From an uncultured Dorea sp. (GTDB lineage Bacteria; Bacillota; Clostridia; Lachnospirales; Lachnospiraceae), in NCBI GenBank assembly GCA_910585725.1, contig CAJUFA010000006.1:1-64000 (forward strand): a DNA stretch of 64,000 bases, given 5' to 3'. The translations under genes were made by a program, and so were the position numbers. Shown in pieces: positions 41,853 to 50,366 of the stretch (position 1 is its first letter; each line of letters starts with the position of its first letter). The notes beneath the pieces were generated by a model. It had not been told where the DNA came from, did not search any database, and saw only the letters and a list, made by a program, of their open reading frames with translations.

Positions 41853-43013
41853 ATGAAACGATTTTATACAGCGGAATCAGTAACCGAAGGGCATCCGGAT
41901 AAAGTGTGCGACCTGATCGCAGACAGTATTCTGGATGAATGTCTGAAAGAGGACAGCGGCTCAAGGGTAGCCTGTGAGGTACTGGCGACCAGAGGGAACC
42001 TGCTTGTGGCGGGAGAGATCACCAGCAGGCATGAGCCATATGTAATTGGGATTGTGAAGAAAGTCTTAGAGGACATAGGGTATCATACGGAGGGGCTGAA
42101 TATTGATGTGCAGATCCACCGACAGAGTCCGGACATTGCCAAGGCAGTGGAACATTCCTATGAAAAACGTCAGGGGATGTCCAGAAAGCAGGCAGGTATG
42201 GAGAGAGGCGCCGGAGACCAGGGCGTGATGATCGGATATGCCTGCAGCGAGACATCACAGATGATGCCGATGCCCGTAGTGCTGGCCAACCGGATTGTCC
42301 GGGAGTTATCGGCCTGCAGACGCAGTGGATATATCACAGGAATCCTGCCGGACGGGAAAGCACAGGTAACAGTGGAGTATGAAGAGGGAAAGCCGGTGCG
42401 GATGGACAGTGTGATTGTGTCCTGCCAGCATACGGAGGACAAAAACCTGCGCATGCTGGAACAGGAGATTCGGAATAAGGTGCTGCTTCCGGCGCTGCGT
42501 CCTCTCCCTCCCGATGAGGACACGCAGTTTTTCATCAATCCATCCGGACGGTTTGTGGCCGGCGGGTTTGATGCGGATACTGGATTGACCGGAAGAAAAC
42601 TGATGGCAGACAGCTATGGCAGTATGGCGCCCCACGGCGGAGGCGCTTTTTCCGGAAAGGATTGTTCTAAAGTAGACCGCTCCGGAGCTTATATGGCCCG
42701 GTATATAGCGAAAAATATCGTGGCAGCCAACCTTGCCAGCAGGTGCCAGGTATCCCTTGCCTATGCCATCGGCGTGGCATGGCCGGTCATGGTGCAGGTC
42801 GATACCTTTGGAACCGGGAACGTGTGTGCCGACGACTGTCTGGCAGCGGCGGTTCCTCTGGTATTTGGACTGACACCGGGGCAGATCTGCGACACGCTTA
42901 GCCTGAACCGCCCGATCTTCCGAAGAACTGCAGTATACGGACATTTTGGCAGGAAAGAGTTCCCGTGGGAACGGACAGATAAAATAGAAGCCTTGAAGAA
43001 TGCGGTGATGTAA
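41853..43013 (+). CDS. metK: S-adenosylmethionine synthetase carried on the ICE
   Basis: Makes SAM from methionine and ATP. All three MetK segments are visible: AESVTEGHPDKVCDLIAD at the N-terminus, GAGDQGVMIGYA (~125), FFINPSGRFVAGG and TGLTGRKLMADSYG (~245-265), and the active-site loop PHGGGAFSGKDCSKVDRS. Length 386 aa is normal. ATG 41853 has AAGGAAGG upstream. It overlaps the next start by one base. ICE-borne metK copies exist in gut Firmicutes; with two ICE methyltransferases nearby, a SAM supply role is plausible. It differs from typical chromosomal MetK in the GGFDADTG stretch. Confidence 0.93.
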   Translation: MKRFYTAESVTEGHPDKVCDLIADSILDECLKEDSGSRVACEVLATRGNLLVAGEITSRHEPYVIGIVKKVLEDIGYHTEGLNIDVQIHRQSPDIAKAVEHSYEKRQGMSRKQAGMERGAGDQGVMIGYACSETSQMMPMPVVLANRIVRELSACRRSGYITGILPDGKAQVTVEYEEGKPVRMDSVIVSCQHTEDKNLRMLEQEIRNKVLLPALRPLPPDEDTQFFINPSGRFVAGGFDADTGLTGRKLMADSYGSMAPHGGGAFSGKDCSKVDRSGAYMARYIAKNIVAANLASRCQVSLAYAIGVAWPVMVQVDTFGTGNVCADDCLAAAVPLVFGLTPGQICDTLSLNRPIFRRTAVYGHFGRKEFPWERTDKIEALKNAVM

Positions 43014-43978
43014 TGCCCTGGTATAATGAGGAACAGCTCGAAGCGGCCCGGCAGATGACAGCAATGGAATATCTGCAGAAGCACCAGCCTTACCGCCTGA
43101 AGAAATCTTCGGCAAGGAACGAATGGGAACTGACAGACCATGACAGTTTTAAGATCAATGGCATCACCAGTAAGTGGCATTGGAAGTCGAGGGATATCGG
43201 CGGGATCAGCGCACTGAATTTTCTGGTGAAGGTGGAAGGGATGGAGTTTAAGGAAGCGGTGGAACAGCTGCTTGGGGAAGAGCCGTCTTATATCCCACCA
43301 TCGCCGGAGGAAAAGGAGAAGAAACCGTTTGTGCTTCCGGAACGTTACCCAAACTGCGGCCGGGTGCGGGGCTATCTTTGCAAAAGAGGAATCAGCGCGG
43401 AGGTGATCCGCTACTGCAGGCAGCTGGGAATCCTTTATGAAAGCGCACCATACCATAACGCTGTTTTTGTCGGTATGGATGAAGAGAAGAAGCCCCGGTA
43501 TGCTTTCCTGCGGGGGATTTTTGACCGGGATGGGAAATCATTTCGGATTGAGCAGGCAGGAAGCGATAAGAGGTATGCATTCTGTGTTCCGCCGGTGAAA
43601 AAAAGCCGCCGGGTAGCGGTATATGAAGCCTGCATTGACGCCCTTGCCCATATGACATTGGAGGGCAATACAGCAGACAAATATCGTCTGGTTCTCGGCG
43701 GGATCAGCGCGCCGAAAGAAGGAGAGAAGCGGAAGCCGGGGAAGAACCCGCCGGCCTTAGAATCGTTCCTTTCAAGGCATCAGGAGGTTCAGGAGATCGA
43801 GATCTGTACGGATCATGATTTTGCAGGGAAGTGGGCATGTGAGCAGATTAAGCAGAACTATCAGGGGAGGTATCATATCCTGGAAAATCTTCCGCAGACA
43901 GAGGGGGCAGATTATGGCGATCTGGCACAGAGAGAGGCAGAGAAGAGAATGATTAAAAAGTATGGGTGGGGAAGGTGA
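43013..43978 (+). CDS. DUF3991 and TOPRIM domain protein
   Basis: 321-residue protein of the primase-like ICE family. N-terminal zinc-free DUF3991 region (~10-120: KWHWKSRDIGGISALNFLV), a middle domain (RGYLCKRGISAEVI ... NAVFVGMDE) and a TOPRIM fold (~205-290) with VAVYEACIDALA (Glu) and EICTDHDFAGKWA (DxD). TOPRIM enzymes act in primases and nucleases; here it may prime or process ICE DNA after transfer. Starts one base before the metK stop ends. Its 3' end is duplicated at 44822-44914. Confidence 0.88.
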   Translation: MPWYNEEQLEAARQMTAMEYLQKHQPYRLKKSSARNEWELTDHDSFKINGITSKWHWKSRDIGGISALNFLVKVEGMEFKEAVEQLLGEEPSYIPPSPEEKEKKPFVLPERYPNCGRVRGYLCKRGISAEVIRYCRQLGILYESAPYHNAVFVGMDEEKKPRYAFLRGIFDRDGKSFRIEQAGSDKRYAFCVPPVKKSRRVAVYEACIDALAHMTLEGNTADKYRLVLGGISAPKEGEKRKPGKNPPALESFLSRHQEVQEIEICTDHDFAGKWACEQIKQNYQGRYHILENLPQTEGADYGDLAQREAEKRMIKKYGWGR

Positions 43979-44802
43979 AAGAGATAGGAACAGAGCAGGA
44001 AGAAACCGAAAGAGAAGTAATAGAAACCGAACTGTTATCTACATTAACAGGGAGGATCTTTCCAGATGAGGATTATTCCGAAGAAGATTATTCCGAGCCA
44101 GAGAATTTTGACCCGGAGTGCAAAGAGCTGGTGGACGGCGCTGCTCTTGTAAAATACGAAGATGCAATCCGAAAGCTGGTGGACCAAAATAATCAGATGC
44201 GCGATCCAGGGAAAACACCATGTAATTTGATGGAATATTTTTCGGGAAGTGATACGGTAAAGCGCAAGGTAGAAAGTGCAGTTATATCCATAAAGAAAAT
44301 AGACGGTGTGTTATATGGCTGTACCACTCTTAAACTTCGTGAATCTTTGGATGAAAAAGAATGGTGTGAATTGAAAGAATATATGGAAGGGCAGTACAGC
44401 GACGGTTGGGGTGAACACATCGGGCGAAGGGAAATCCCCATTGATGGCGGAACCCTTTATCTACAATTTTGGCAGTATTATGATTTTCATTTCTTTCATA
44501 AAGAAGAGATCTGTGTCAGGGAAGCTGTGGAAGAAGACCGCAGGCTTCCCCGGTTGAGATTACAAGGACATGAGGGAAATATTTTTTCGATTCTGGTTAA
44601 GGTAAGGCAGCTTCTAGTCCAGAATGGTCAGGAACAGGAAGCAGAGGAATTGCTTGACAGGATAGGAGAATCCGTCAGTTATGGGCAGGCGCTTGGAATC
44701 CTTGGTAAATATGTGGAAATGGAACAAGATCTGCCGGTTCAGGGCTTTAGATCAAGAGAGCTGGGAGATAAAAAAGACCGAAAGAATGAGGAATGCAGAT
44801 AA
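43975..44802 (+). CDS. Mosaic ICE protein 1 (modules A and B)
   Basis: 275-residue acidic soluble protein of unknown function. Two modules can be defined by comparison with neighbours: module A (~85-170; KVESAVISIKKIDG, LYGCTTLKLRE, GQYSDGWGEH, IPIDGGTLYLQFW) and module B (~205-255; GHEGNIFSILVKVRQLL, AEELLDRIG). It is a close paralogue of the protein at 44917. GTG 43975 overlaps the TOPRIM stop by four bases (GTGA); GTG 43966 is an alternative. Confidence 0.75.
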   Translation: MKEIGTEQEETEREVIETELLSTLTGRIFPDEDYSEEDYSEPENFDPECKELVDGAALVKYEDAIRKLVDQNNQMRDPGKTPCNLMEYFSGSDTVKRKVESAVISIKKIDGVLYGCTTLKLRESLDEKEWCELKEYMEGQYSDGWGEHIGRREIPIDGGTLYLQFWQYYDFHFFHKEEICVREAVEEDRRLPRLRLQGHEGNIFSILVKVRQLLVQNGQEQEAEELLDRIGESVSYGQALGILGKYVEMEQDLPVQGFRSRELGDKKDRKNEECR

Positions 44803-44821
44803 TGAAACTGTATCGTGAAAA

Positions 44822-44914
44822 ATCTTCTGCAGACATAAGGCAGATTATAGTGATCCGGTACAGCGGGAGGCAGAGAAGAAGAGAATAAAAAAGTATGAGT
44901 GGGAGAGGTGAGAG
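44822..44914 (+). repeat. Duplicated 3' end of the TOPRIM gene
   Basis: This ~90-base stretch closely repeats ~43892-43980, the last codons of the DUF3991/TOPRIM gene (TCTTCNGCAGACA ... GGCAGATTAT ... AAAAAGTATG ... GGTGA). It precedes the second mosaic gene exactly as the original precedes the first, so it marks the junction of a tandem duplication. Confidence 0.8.
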
Positions 44915-44916
44915 AA

Positions 44917-45750
44917 ATGGAGGCAGAGAAGAGAGAAATTGACGGAGAACCGATAGAAATGGAACTGCTTTCTCCGCTGACTGGAGAATTTTTCCCAGAC
45001 GAATGGGAGGAAGACATGGATTATTCCGACACGGAGGAAGGAGAATTTTTCGATGGCAGGGAGCTTTTGCAGTATGAGGAATCCATTCGAGACCGGGTAG
45101 AGGAAGAAAACCGGTTGGATTCGGGTGCAGGAGATCCCTGTAACCTGATGGTATATTATGACGGGCAAGATGAAGTTAAGCGTAAGGTGGAAAGTGCAGT
45201 GATATCTATCAAAAGCAGGGGAGATACTTTGTATGGATGTACAACATTGAAGCTTCGTGAGCCTCTGGATAAAAAGGAATTATCGGAATTGATGGATTAT
45301 GTCCAGGGCCAGTACAGCGACGGATGGGGAGAAGGATTTGAGCAGAGGGAGATCCCTGTTGACGGTGGAAAATTGTATGTACATTTTTGGCAGCCCGAAG
45401 GGTTTCGCTTTCTGAGTGAAGCAGAGATTGGCAAGCTGGCGGCGGGAGAAAACCATAAGCGACCACGGATGCAGCTGCTTGGACGTGACGGAAGTATCTT
45501 TGTGATCATGGCAAGGGCAAGGCAGTTGTTGGTTCAGAACGGACAGCCAAAAGAGGCCAAAGAGATGCTTGACAGGGTGAAAAACACGAGGAACTATCAC
45601 CAGGCACTGGCGATTGTCAGTGAATATGTGGAGACAGAATTGAGTCCGCAGATCCGGAAAGAAAGGAGTGAGCCAAGAGAAGAGAAGGATGAGAAGAACC
45701 TAAAATCAGAACAGAAAGAGCAGAAGAAAAGGAGTGGTGACAGCAGATGA
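44917..45750 (+). CDS. Mosaic ICE protein 2 (modules A and B), paralogue of 43975
   Basis: 277 residues, acidic, soluble, with the same layout as its neighbour: module A (KVESAVISIKSRGD, LYGCTTLKLREPL, GQYSDGWGEGF, IPVDGGKLYVHFW) and module B (GRDGSIFVIMARARQLL, KEMLDRVK, YHQALAIVSEYV). The tail is Lys/Glu-rich. I chose ATG 44917; GTG 44899 and 44908 are in frame. It arose by tandem duplication together with the end of the TOPRIM gene. It overlaps the next gene by four bases (ATGA). Function unknown. Confidence 0.75.
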   Translation: MEAEKREIDGEPIEMELLSPLTGEFFPDEWEEDMDYSDTEEGEFFDGRELLQYEESIRDRVEEENRLDSGAGDPCNLMVYYDGQDEVKRKVESAVISIKSRGDTLYGCTTLKLREPLDKKELSELMDYVQGQYSDGWGEGFEQREIPVDGGKLYVHFWQPEGFRFLSEAEIGKLAAGENHKRPRMQLLGRDGSIFVIMARARQLLVQNGQPKEAKEMLDRVKNTRNYHQALAIVSEYVETELSPQIRKERSEPREEKDEKNLKSEQKEQKKRSGDSR

Positions 45751-46733
45751 GATTAACAGTATATATGCCGCTTATCGGAAAGCTGGAAGATAGGCAGGGG
45801 AATCCGGTCAAGACACTATACGGAGATGAACTGGCGGCATTTCAGGATGCCATATTGGAAAGACTGCCCACTGATCCGGCATTTACATTTTCACAGGATT
45901 ACCAAGAGTTTATTAATGATCCAAAGTATTATGAAAATGGAAAAGTAAAGAAGATGGAGGTACGCATCAAAAACGGAGAGGATTCCATATACGGGGAAAT
46001 GAGTTTTATCAGTGACATTGCATTGACCAGAGGGGAACAGGAGGAACTTGGCAGGCGCATGGATGAGCGGTTTTTAGAAGGATGGGGTGAACAGTTCCAG
46101 GAAATCCCGATTCCGGTAGAAGAGGGGATCTTAAGGATTCAGGCAGAAAATCCCTATACTTCGCAATTTCTAATGGATGTGCCGGATTACACGGAAAATG
46201 TCCATTTGAAATATAAGATCACAGAGCAACAGCATCCGAAATATCCAAAGCTTCGCCAGATTCAGGCTCTTAGGGATATCGGGCCAAATGTCAGAGAAGG
46301 CGACCTCGGAGGATATGTAGAGCGGGAATGGAACCTGGACCAGCAGGGAGACAGCTGGATCCATCCGGGAGCGGTCTGCCGTGAACGTGCAAGGATCCAG
46401 ATGGATGCACAGCTGCTTGGAAAATCCATAGCAGAAGGAGAAGCCATGGTGTCGGGGCAGGCGCAGATATATGGAAACTGTACTGTGCAGGGAAATGCCT
46501 ATGTAAGCGATGCACGGATTGGGGATGATGTGCTGGTTACGGGAGATGCCATTGTACAAAAGGCACCCGGAGGCACAGGGTTACCGATTATCTGTGGAAA
46601 GAGCCGGATCCAAGGCATGGTAGTCGGGAAAGTCCGGCTTAAGGATGAGATCGTTGCTGCAGGGGAGAGCCGGATGTGCCTGGAGGAAAAACGGGCTGAT
46701 ATGGTTCGAAAAAAGAGAGAGGAAGAAAGATAG
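45747..46733 (+). CDS. Mosaic ICE protein 3 (module A plus beta-helix module C)
   Basis: 328 residues. The first ~140 carry a divergent module A (MEVRIKNGEDSIYGEMSF, EGWGEQFQEIPIPVEEG). From ~155 there is a module shared with the next gene (HPKYPKLRQIQALRDIG, GDLGGYVEREWNL, DSWIHPGAVCRERARI), followed by hexapeptide-like repeats (AMVSGQAQIYGN, CTVQGNAYVSDARIGDDV) that predict a left-handed beta helix. No acyltransferase residues are recognised. Coupled to the preceding gene by ATGA overlap. Confidence 0.75.
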   Translation: MRLTVYMPLIGKLEDRQGNPVKTLYGDELAAFQDAILERLPTDPAFTFSQDYQEFINDPKYYENGKVKKMEVRIKNGEDSIYGEMSFISDIALTRGEQEELGRRMDERFLEGWGEQFQEIPIPVEEGILRIQAENPYTSQFLMDVPDYTENVHLKYKITEQQHPKYPKLRQIQALRDIGPNVREGDLGGYVEREWNLDQQGDSWIHPGAVCRERARIQMDAQLLGKSIAEGEAMVSGQAQIYGNCTVQGNAYVSDARIGDDVLVTGDAIVQKAPGGTGLPIICGKSRIQGMVVGKVRLKDEIVAAGESRMCLEEKRADMVRKKREEER

Positions 46734-46748
46734 GAAAAGGTAGAACGG

Positions 46749-47348
46749 ATGGAACAGAAGAAATATGAGATTACAGATATCGCACATCCGAAGTATCCAT
46801 GGCTCCATCGGATCCGCGCCCTGGTTCCTGTCAATGAAGATGTGAAAGCTGGAGATTTAGGTGGGTATGTCCAGACTGAGGACAATCTCAGCCAGAAAGA
46901 CACCTGTTGGATCTATGACCAGGCGATCTGCTGTGAAGACGCTATGGTGCGTAAAGACGCCCGGATGTATGACGGGTCCATGGCGAGAGGGTCAGCGTTG
47001 ATTGCGGGGGATGCCCGGATGTATGAAAGAGCCTGTGCCGATGGGAACTGCTGTATCCGTAACGGAGAGATTAAGGAGGATGCAAGAGTAGCGGGATCGG
47101 CTGTGGTCACGGTAGATGCAGGCGGCCTTTTCCCCTTGATAGCCGGAAACAGCAGGGTCTATGGAAATGTCTGCGGCTGGTATGTGGTAAAGGATGTGGT
47201 GCTTCCGGGAGAGAACTGCCGGAATCCCACCCCGGATCTGTTTATATTGGAACATGGGAAGAAGAACGTATTGGTAAAGGAAAGGAGGCTTAAGGCCCCA
47301 GGAGAGCCGGAAAAAGCAAAAGAAGGAAAACGAGGGTTGGAACGATGA
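46749..47348 (+). CDS. Beta-helix repeat protein (module C)
   Basis: 199-residue protein repeating the C-terminal half of its neighbour: HPKYPWLHRIRALVPVN, GDLGGYVQTEDNLSQ, DTCWIYDQAICCEDAMV, then hexapeptide-like turns (ARMYDGSMARGSALIAGDARMYERA). Predicted as a short left-handed beta helix; similar proteins in ICEs and phages are annotated as LbH or polymer-forming proteins without known activity. It is also Cys-rich for an intracellular protein (six Cys). Basic tail at the end. Confidence 0.75.
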   Translation: MEQKKYEITDIAHPKYPWLHRIRALVPVNEDVKAGDLGGYVQTEDNLSQKDTCWIYDQAICCEDAMVRKDARMYDGSMARGSALIAGDARMYERACADGNCCIRNGEIKEDARVAGSAVVTVDAGGLFPLIAGNSRVYGNVCGWYVVKDVVLPGENCRNPTPDLFILEHGKKNVLVKERRLKAPGEPEKAKEGKRGLER

Positions 47349-47369
47349 AAAAAAGAAAGGATGATGCCT

Positions 47370-48251
47370 ATGGAAAAAACTTTGGAACTGGAAGAGATCC
47401 TGAAGGACAGAATGCACCCGGAAGAATCGGTGGGCGGAGAGAGGTGGAGGATCCTGCATGGGGATACCCTAAAGCTGGTAAAAGCCTTACGTCCGGGAAT
47501 CTTTGATGCGGTCATTACGGATCCGCCCTATGCTTCCGGAGGGACGAAGCAGAATGAGCGGAACCGGACGACCAACCAGAAATACAGTAGTATGAAGCCG
47601 GGGAATGCCTTGCCGGATTTTGACGGAGATAATAAAGATCAGAGATCATGGACCCATTGGATGGCTGAGTGGCTGTATGATGTAAGGAAAGCCTGCAGAA
47701 GCGGCGCTCCGATCTGTCTGTTCATTGATTGGAGGCAGTACCCGTCTATCACCGATGCCCTGCAGTGGGCAGGATGGATCTGGAGGGGAACCGCTGTGTG
47801 GGATAAGGGGAACTCCCGCCCGCAGAAAGGACGTTTCCGCCAGCAGGCAGAATATATCGTGTGGGGCAGCAACGGACCGATGCCGATCAGCCGTCCGGTA
47901 GCATGCCTGCCGGGTGTGTTCCGGTATGGGAATCCCCAGAACCGGATCCATGTGACGGAAAAGCCGCTGCAGCTGATGAAGGATGTGATCCAGATCTGTG
48001 AGCCGGGAGGGAGAATTTTAGATCCCTTTGCCGGATCCGGGACTACCATCCTTGCGGCTGTAGAAGAGGGATATGAGGCAGTCGGGATTGAAGTGACCGA
48101 CGCCTATTTTAAATTAGGAACAGACCGTGTACGGATTGCGTTGGAAGCAAGAGAAGGAGAAGCGGAGGAAACAAAAAATATAAGTAGAAGAGATGATACT
48201 ATGATGAAAGAATCTGTGAATCAGGTGAAAGAAACAGGAGAAGAAATGTAG
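47370..48251 (+). CDS. DNA N6-adenine/N4-cytosine methyltransferase
   Basis: Type II-like DNA methyltransferase of ~293 residues. Catalytic motif IV is AVITDPPYASGG (~50), and SAM-binding motif I comes late (DPFAGSGTTILAAVEEGYEAVG, ~215), an order typical of beta-class enzymes. The middle (DWRQYPSITDALQWAGW ... RGTAVWDKGNSRPQ) matches ICE and phage orphan methylases. No restriction partner is adjacent. ATG 47370 is preferred for spacing from AAAGG; ATG 47361 and 47364 are alternatives. It probably protects ICE DNA in new hosts. Confidence 0.88.
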   Translation: MEKTLELEEILKDRMHPEESVGGERWRILHGDTLKLVKALRPGIFDAVITDPPYASGGTKQNERNRTTNQKYSSMKPGNALPDFDGDNKDQRSWTHWMAEWLYDVRKACRSGAPICLFIDWRQYPSITDALQWAGWIWRGTAVWDKGNSRPQKGRFRQQAEYIVWGSNGPMPISRPVACLPGVFRYGNPQNRIHVTEKPLQLMKDVIQICEPGGRILDPFAGSGTTILAAVEEGYEAVGIEVTDAYFKLGTDRVRIALEAREGEAEETKNISRRDDTMMKESVNQVKETGEEM

Positions 48252-48273
48252 CAAGGCATCCAATGGGATGCCT
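48252..48273. other. Hairpin after the methyltransferase gene
   Basis: AAGGCATCC-aatg-GGATGCCTT is a perfect 9-bp stem starting directly after the stop codon; a partial second copy (GGCATCCaataGGATG) lies ~45 bases further. No T tract follows, so it may be an mRNA-stability or pause structure rather than a terminator. Confidence 0.5.
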
Positions 48274-48356
48274 TAAATTATGCCAGAAGAGGGGGCAGGC
48301 ATCCAATAGGATGACTGGAAATCCGTCCTGGTAAAAATTAGAAGAGGTGATGGAGT

Positions 48357-48695
48357 TTGGAAAATCAGAAGATCCTGAACGAAAGGCTTCGGGAAATGGT
48401 GAATCGGGAACAAGAAGCATTCCGTCAAGATGTCCTTATCAAATGTCCGGAAGAGATCTACAGCATGGCACAGGAGATTGCTGTGAAGGAGGAATTAGCC
48501 GCATTCATTAAAAATACGGAGTTTTCTGCTCAGGCGGCGGATGCAATGCTGAAAGCAGGAAATGTCTTGCAGAATATTTATATAGAAGCGGATTCACGGG
48601 GACTGATCGGAGAAAAAATCCTGATCCGTGCAGTGTCAATTTATGAGAAATTGCTCGTAAAGGAAGAAAGAAAACGGTCAGGGATGGAGCGATAG
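48357..48695 (+). CDS. DUF3848-like protein
   Basis: 112-residue soluble helical protein. NERLREMVNREQEAFRQDVL, then CPEEIYSMAQEIAVKEELAAF, resembles the DUF3848 signature found in many clostridial ICE proteins. Start is TTG 48357 with GAGGTGATGGAG upstream. The last ~20 residues are basic. Function unknown; often encoded near ICE DNA-processing genes. Confidence 0.7.
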   Translation: MENQKILNERLREMVNREQEAFRQDVLIKCPEEIYSMAQEIAVKEELAAFIKNTEFSAQAADAMLKAGNVLQNIYIEADSRGLIGEKILIRAVSIYEKLLVKEERKRSGMER

Positions 48696-48710
48696 GAAGG
48701 AGGGGTGCGA

Positions 48711-49034
48711 ATGGAGATAGCATTGGCTTATGTGTGCTGCCCTGCAGATGCGGGGAAAATGAAGATGCAGAAATACTGCCGGAAGATTTATGAGCTGGGA
48801 TATGTACCGGTCTGCCCGCAGTTTGGATTCTCCCCGTTTTTGGAGGAAGGGGATGCGGAAGACATGCAGGCGTTTCAAAGGATGTCACATATGGTACTCA
48901 GGAGGTGCCGGATGGTAGTAGTCTGCGGGAAAGAGATGACCGGAACCATGAATACAGAGATCAGCATTGCAGACCGGAACCATATCATCTGCACGACACT
49001 GGATGGGCTGATCAGAATCAAAGAAGCAGAATGA
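48711..49034 (+). CDS. DUF4406-like (nucleoside deoxyribosyltransferase-fold) protein
   Basis: 107 residues with a small Rossmann-like fold: LAYVCCPADAGKMKMQKYCR, GYVPVCPQFGF, then CRMVVVCGKEMTGTMNTEI. The pattern matches the DUF4406 family, whose fold relates to nucleoside 2-deoxyribosyltransferases and which is frequent in phages and ICEs. The Met/Cys content is high. ATG 48711 has GGAGGGGTG upstream. No substrate evidence. Confidence 0.7.
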   Translation: MEIALAYVCCPADAGKMKMQKYCRKIYELGYVPVCPQFGFSPFLEEGDAEDMQAFQRMSHMVLRRCRMVVVCGKEMTGTMNTEISIADRNHIICTTLDGLIRIKEAE

Positions 49035-49262
49035 TGGGTGTGTATATAGATTTTGCCGGGCGAAGGCTGAATTTACCGGTGCGACAGGTTTTGCAAGCAT
49101 AGCGTTTGGATATCCAAACGCACTTTGGGGAGAACCCCAAACCCCCGTAATCTGATGCATTTTTATCAATTGAACTGGATTCGGGAGGATATGGAAACAG
49201 CCGGAAGTAAAAATGTCTGGCAGAAAACCAACCATCAACAGGAACGATAGGAGGCGGTTTAT
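49035..49262. other. Gap with two strong palindromes
   Basis: A perfect 20-bp palindrome GCGTTTGGATATCCAAACGC (49102-49121) is followed two bases later by the hairpin TTTGGGG-agaa-CCCCAAA (49124-49141). No gene is present. The site lies 2.1 kb before mobC and could be a nic-site region, a protein-binding site or RNA structure. Confidence 0.6.
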
Positions 49263-49847
49263 TTGAGTATCCGTACAATTACAACAGAGGACCTTCAGTG
49301 CATGGAAGGCAAAGAAGGACTCATCCTGCAGGGGTGCGGCGACGATCTGCAGGAATGGGTGGATGGGATCAATGAAATGTTTACCGAAGCAGGCATTTTG
49401 AAGGATGGAAGTAAATTTGAAGATATTTCCGCTTTTCAGTATGGGGAGCTTACCTGTCTGTTCTATCCCTTCGAGGGTGTGAAGCTGGAAATGGGGAAAC
49501 TTGCCATGTGGCGTTTACAGACCCATGAGGCTTTTGGAGGCACCTGGCTTTCCGACTTTGTGCCGAACCGTCTGGGCGGATTCATTGGGGAACCTGAGCC
49601 AGAGCCGGAAAAGCCGGGCTGCGCTCTGATTGGCCAGGATGGGAACATTTTTAACCTGGCAGGGATCGCAGCCCGTACTCTCCGCAGGAATGATATGAAA
49701 GATCAGGCAAAGGAGATGTTGGATCGGGTGTTTAGTTCCGGCAGTTATTATGAGGCGCTGAGCATCATCGGCGAATATGTGAATATCACGGATTCCGAGG
49801 CGAAGCCGGCCAAAAGACAGAAAACGCCGAAGCAGCAGGAACGGTAA
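49263..49847 (+). CDS. Mosaic ICE protein 4 (carries module B)
   Basis: 194 residues. The N-terminal part (EGLILQGCGDDLQEWVDGIN, then FEDISAFQYGELTCLFYPF) is typical of a protein often seen in Tn1549-like ICEs. The C-terminal ~70 residues are module B shared with the mosaic proteins upstream (GQDGNIFNLAGIAARTL, KEMLDRVF, YYEALSIIGEYV). Start TTG 49263 has AGGAGGCGG seven bases upstream. Function unknown. Confidence 0.75.
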   Translation: MSIRTITTEDLQCMEGKEGLILQGCGDDLQEWVDGINEMFTEAGILKDGSKFEDISAFQYGELTCLFYPFEGVKLEMGKLAMWRLQTHEAFGGTWLSDFVPNRLGGFIGEPEPEPEKPGCALIGQDGNIFNLAGIAARTLRRNDMKDQAKEMLDRVFSSGSYYEALSIIGEYVNITDSEAKPAKRQKTPKQQER

Positions 49848-49934
49848 GGAGGGCGAAAAGTAGCCAGAAAAAGCATTGCCGTATCGGGACAGAAGCAGAT
49901 GATAGAGAAAAGGAAGAGAGGGGAAGTCACAAAT

Positions 49935-50366
49935 ATGTTTGGAGTGGGATTGCTGACAGGCATGGTACTTGGAGGGATAGCAAGCCTGTTCCTGCTGTGC
50001 ATGGTCATCGCAGGGAGCAGGGCAGACCATAGGATGGAGCAGGCAAGAAGCGAGACGGGAGAACCGGATGGAATAGAGCGGTCGGGAACAGCAGAGGATA
50101 GTAGGGGAAAAGAAGAGGGCAGAAGGATCCAGTTTGTGGATATCTATAACCAGAATCTTTTCTGTATCGAAGACAGGGAAGGCATTGAACTGTTTTATGA
50201 AAACGGAGACAGGCAGACCTGCCTCTGCCATTACCTGGACAGGCGCCATGTCTCCATTGACGGGAAACGGTGGGAAATACTTGCCTTTGCCAGAAGGATG
50301 GATAAACGGAAGATTGTTTTTATTCCATTGTCAAAGCAGAGAAGGGAAGGAGGTGTTGTGGCATGA
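49935..50366 (+). CDS. DUF3789-like membrane protein with extra C-terminal domain
   Basis: 143 residues. The start MFGVGLLTGMVLGGIASLFL is one membrane helix of the DUF3789 type. After a charged linker (~30-62) comes an uncommon C-terminal domain (~65-140: VDIYNQNLFCIEDREGIELF, HVSIDGKRWEIL). DUF3789 proteins are usually only ~40-60 residues, so this looks like a fusion. ATG 49935 matches the family start; ATG 49899 would add 12 charged residues. It overlaps the next small gene by four bases. Confidence 0.65.
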   Translation: MFGVGLLTGMVLGGIASLFLLCMVIAGSRADHRMEQARSETGEPDGIERSGTAEDSRGKEEGRRIQFVDIYNQNLFCIEDREGIELFYENGDRQTCLCHYLDRRHVSIDGKRWEILAFARRMDKRKIVFIPLSKQRREGGVVA

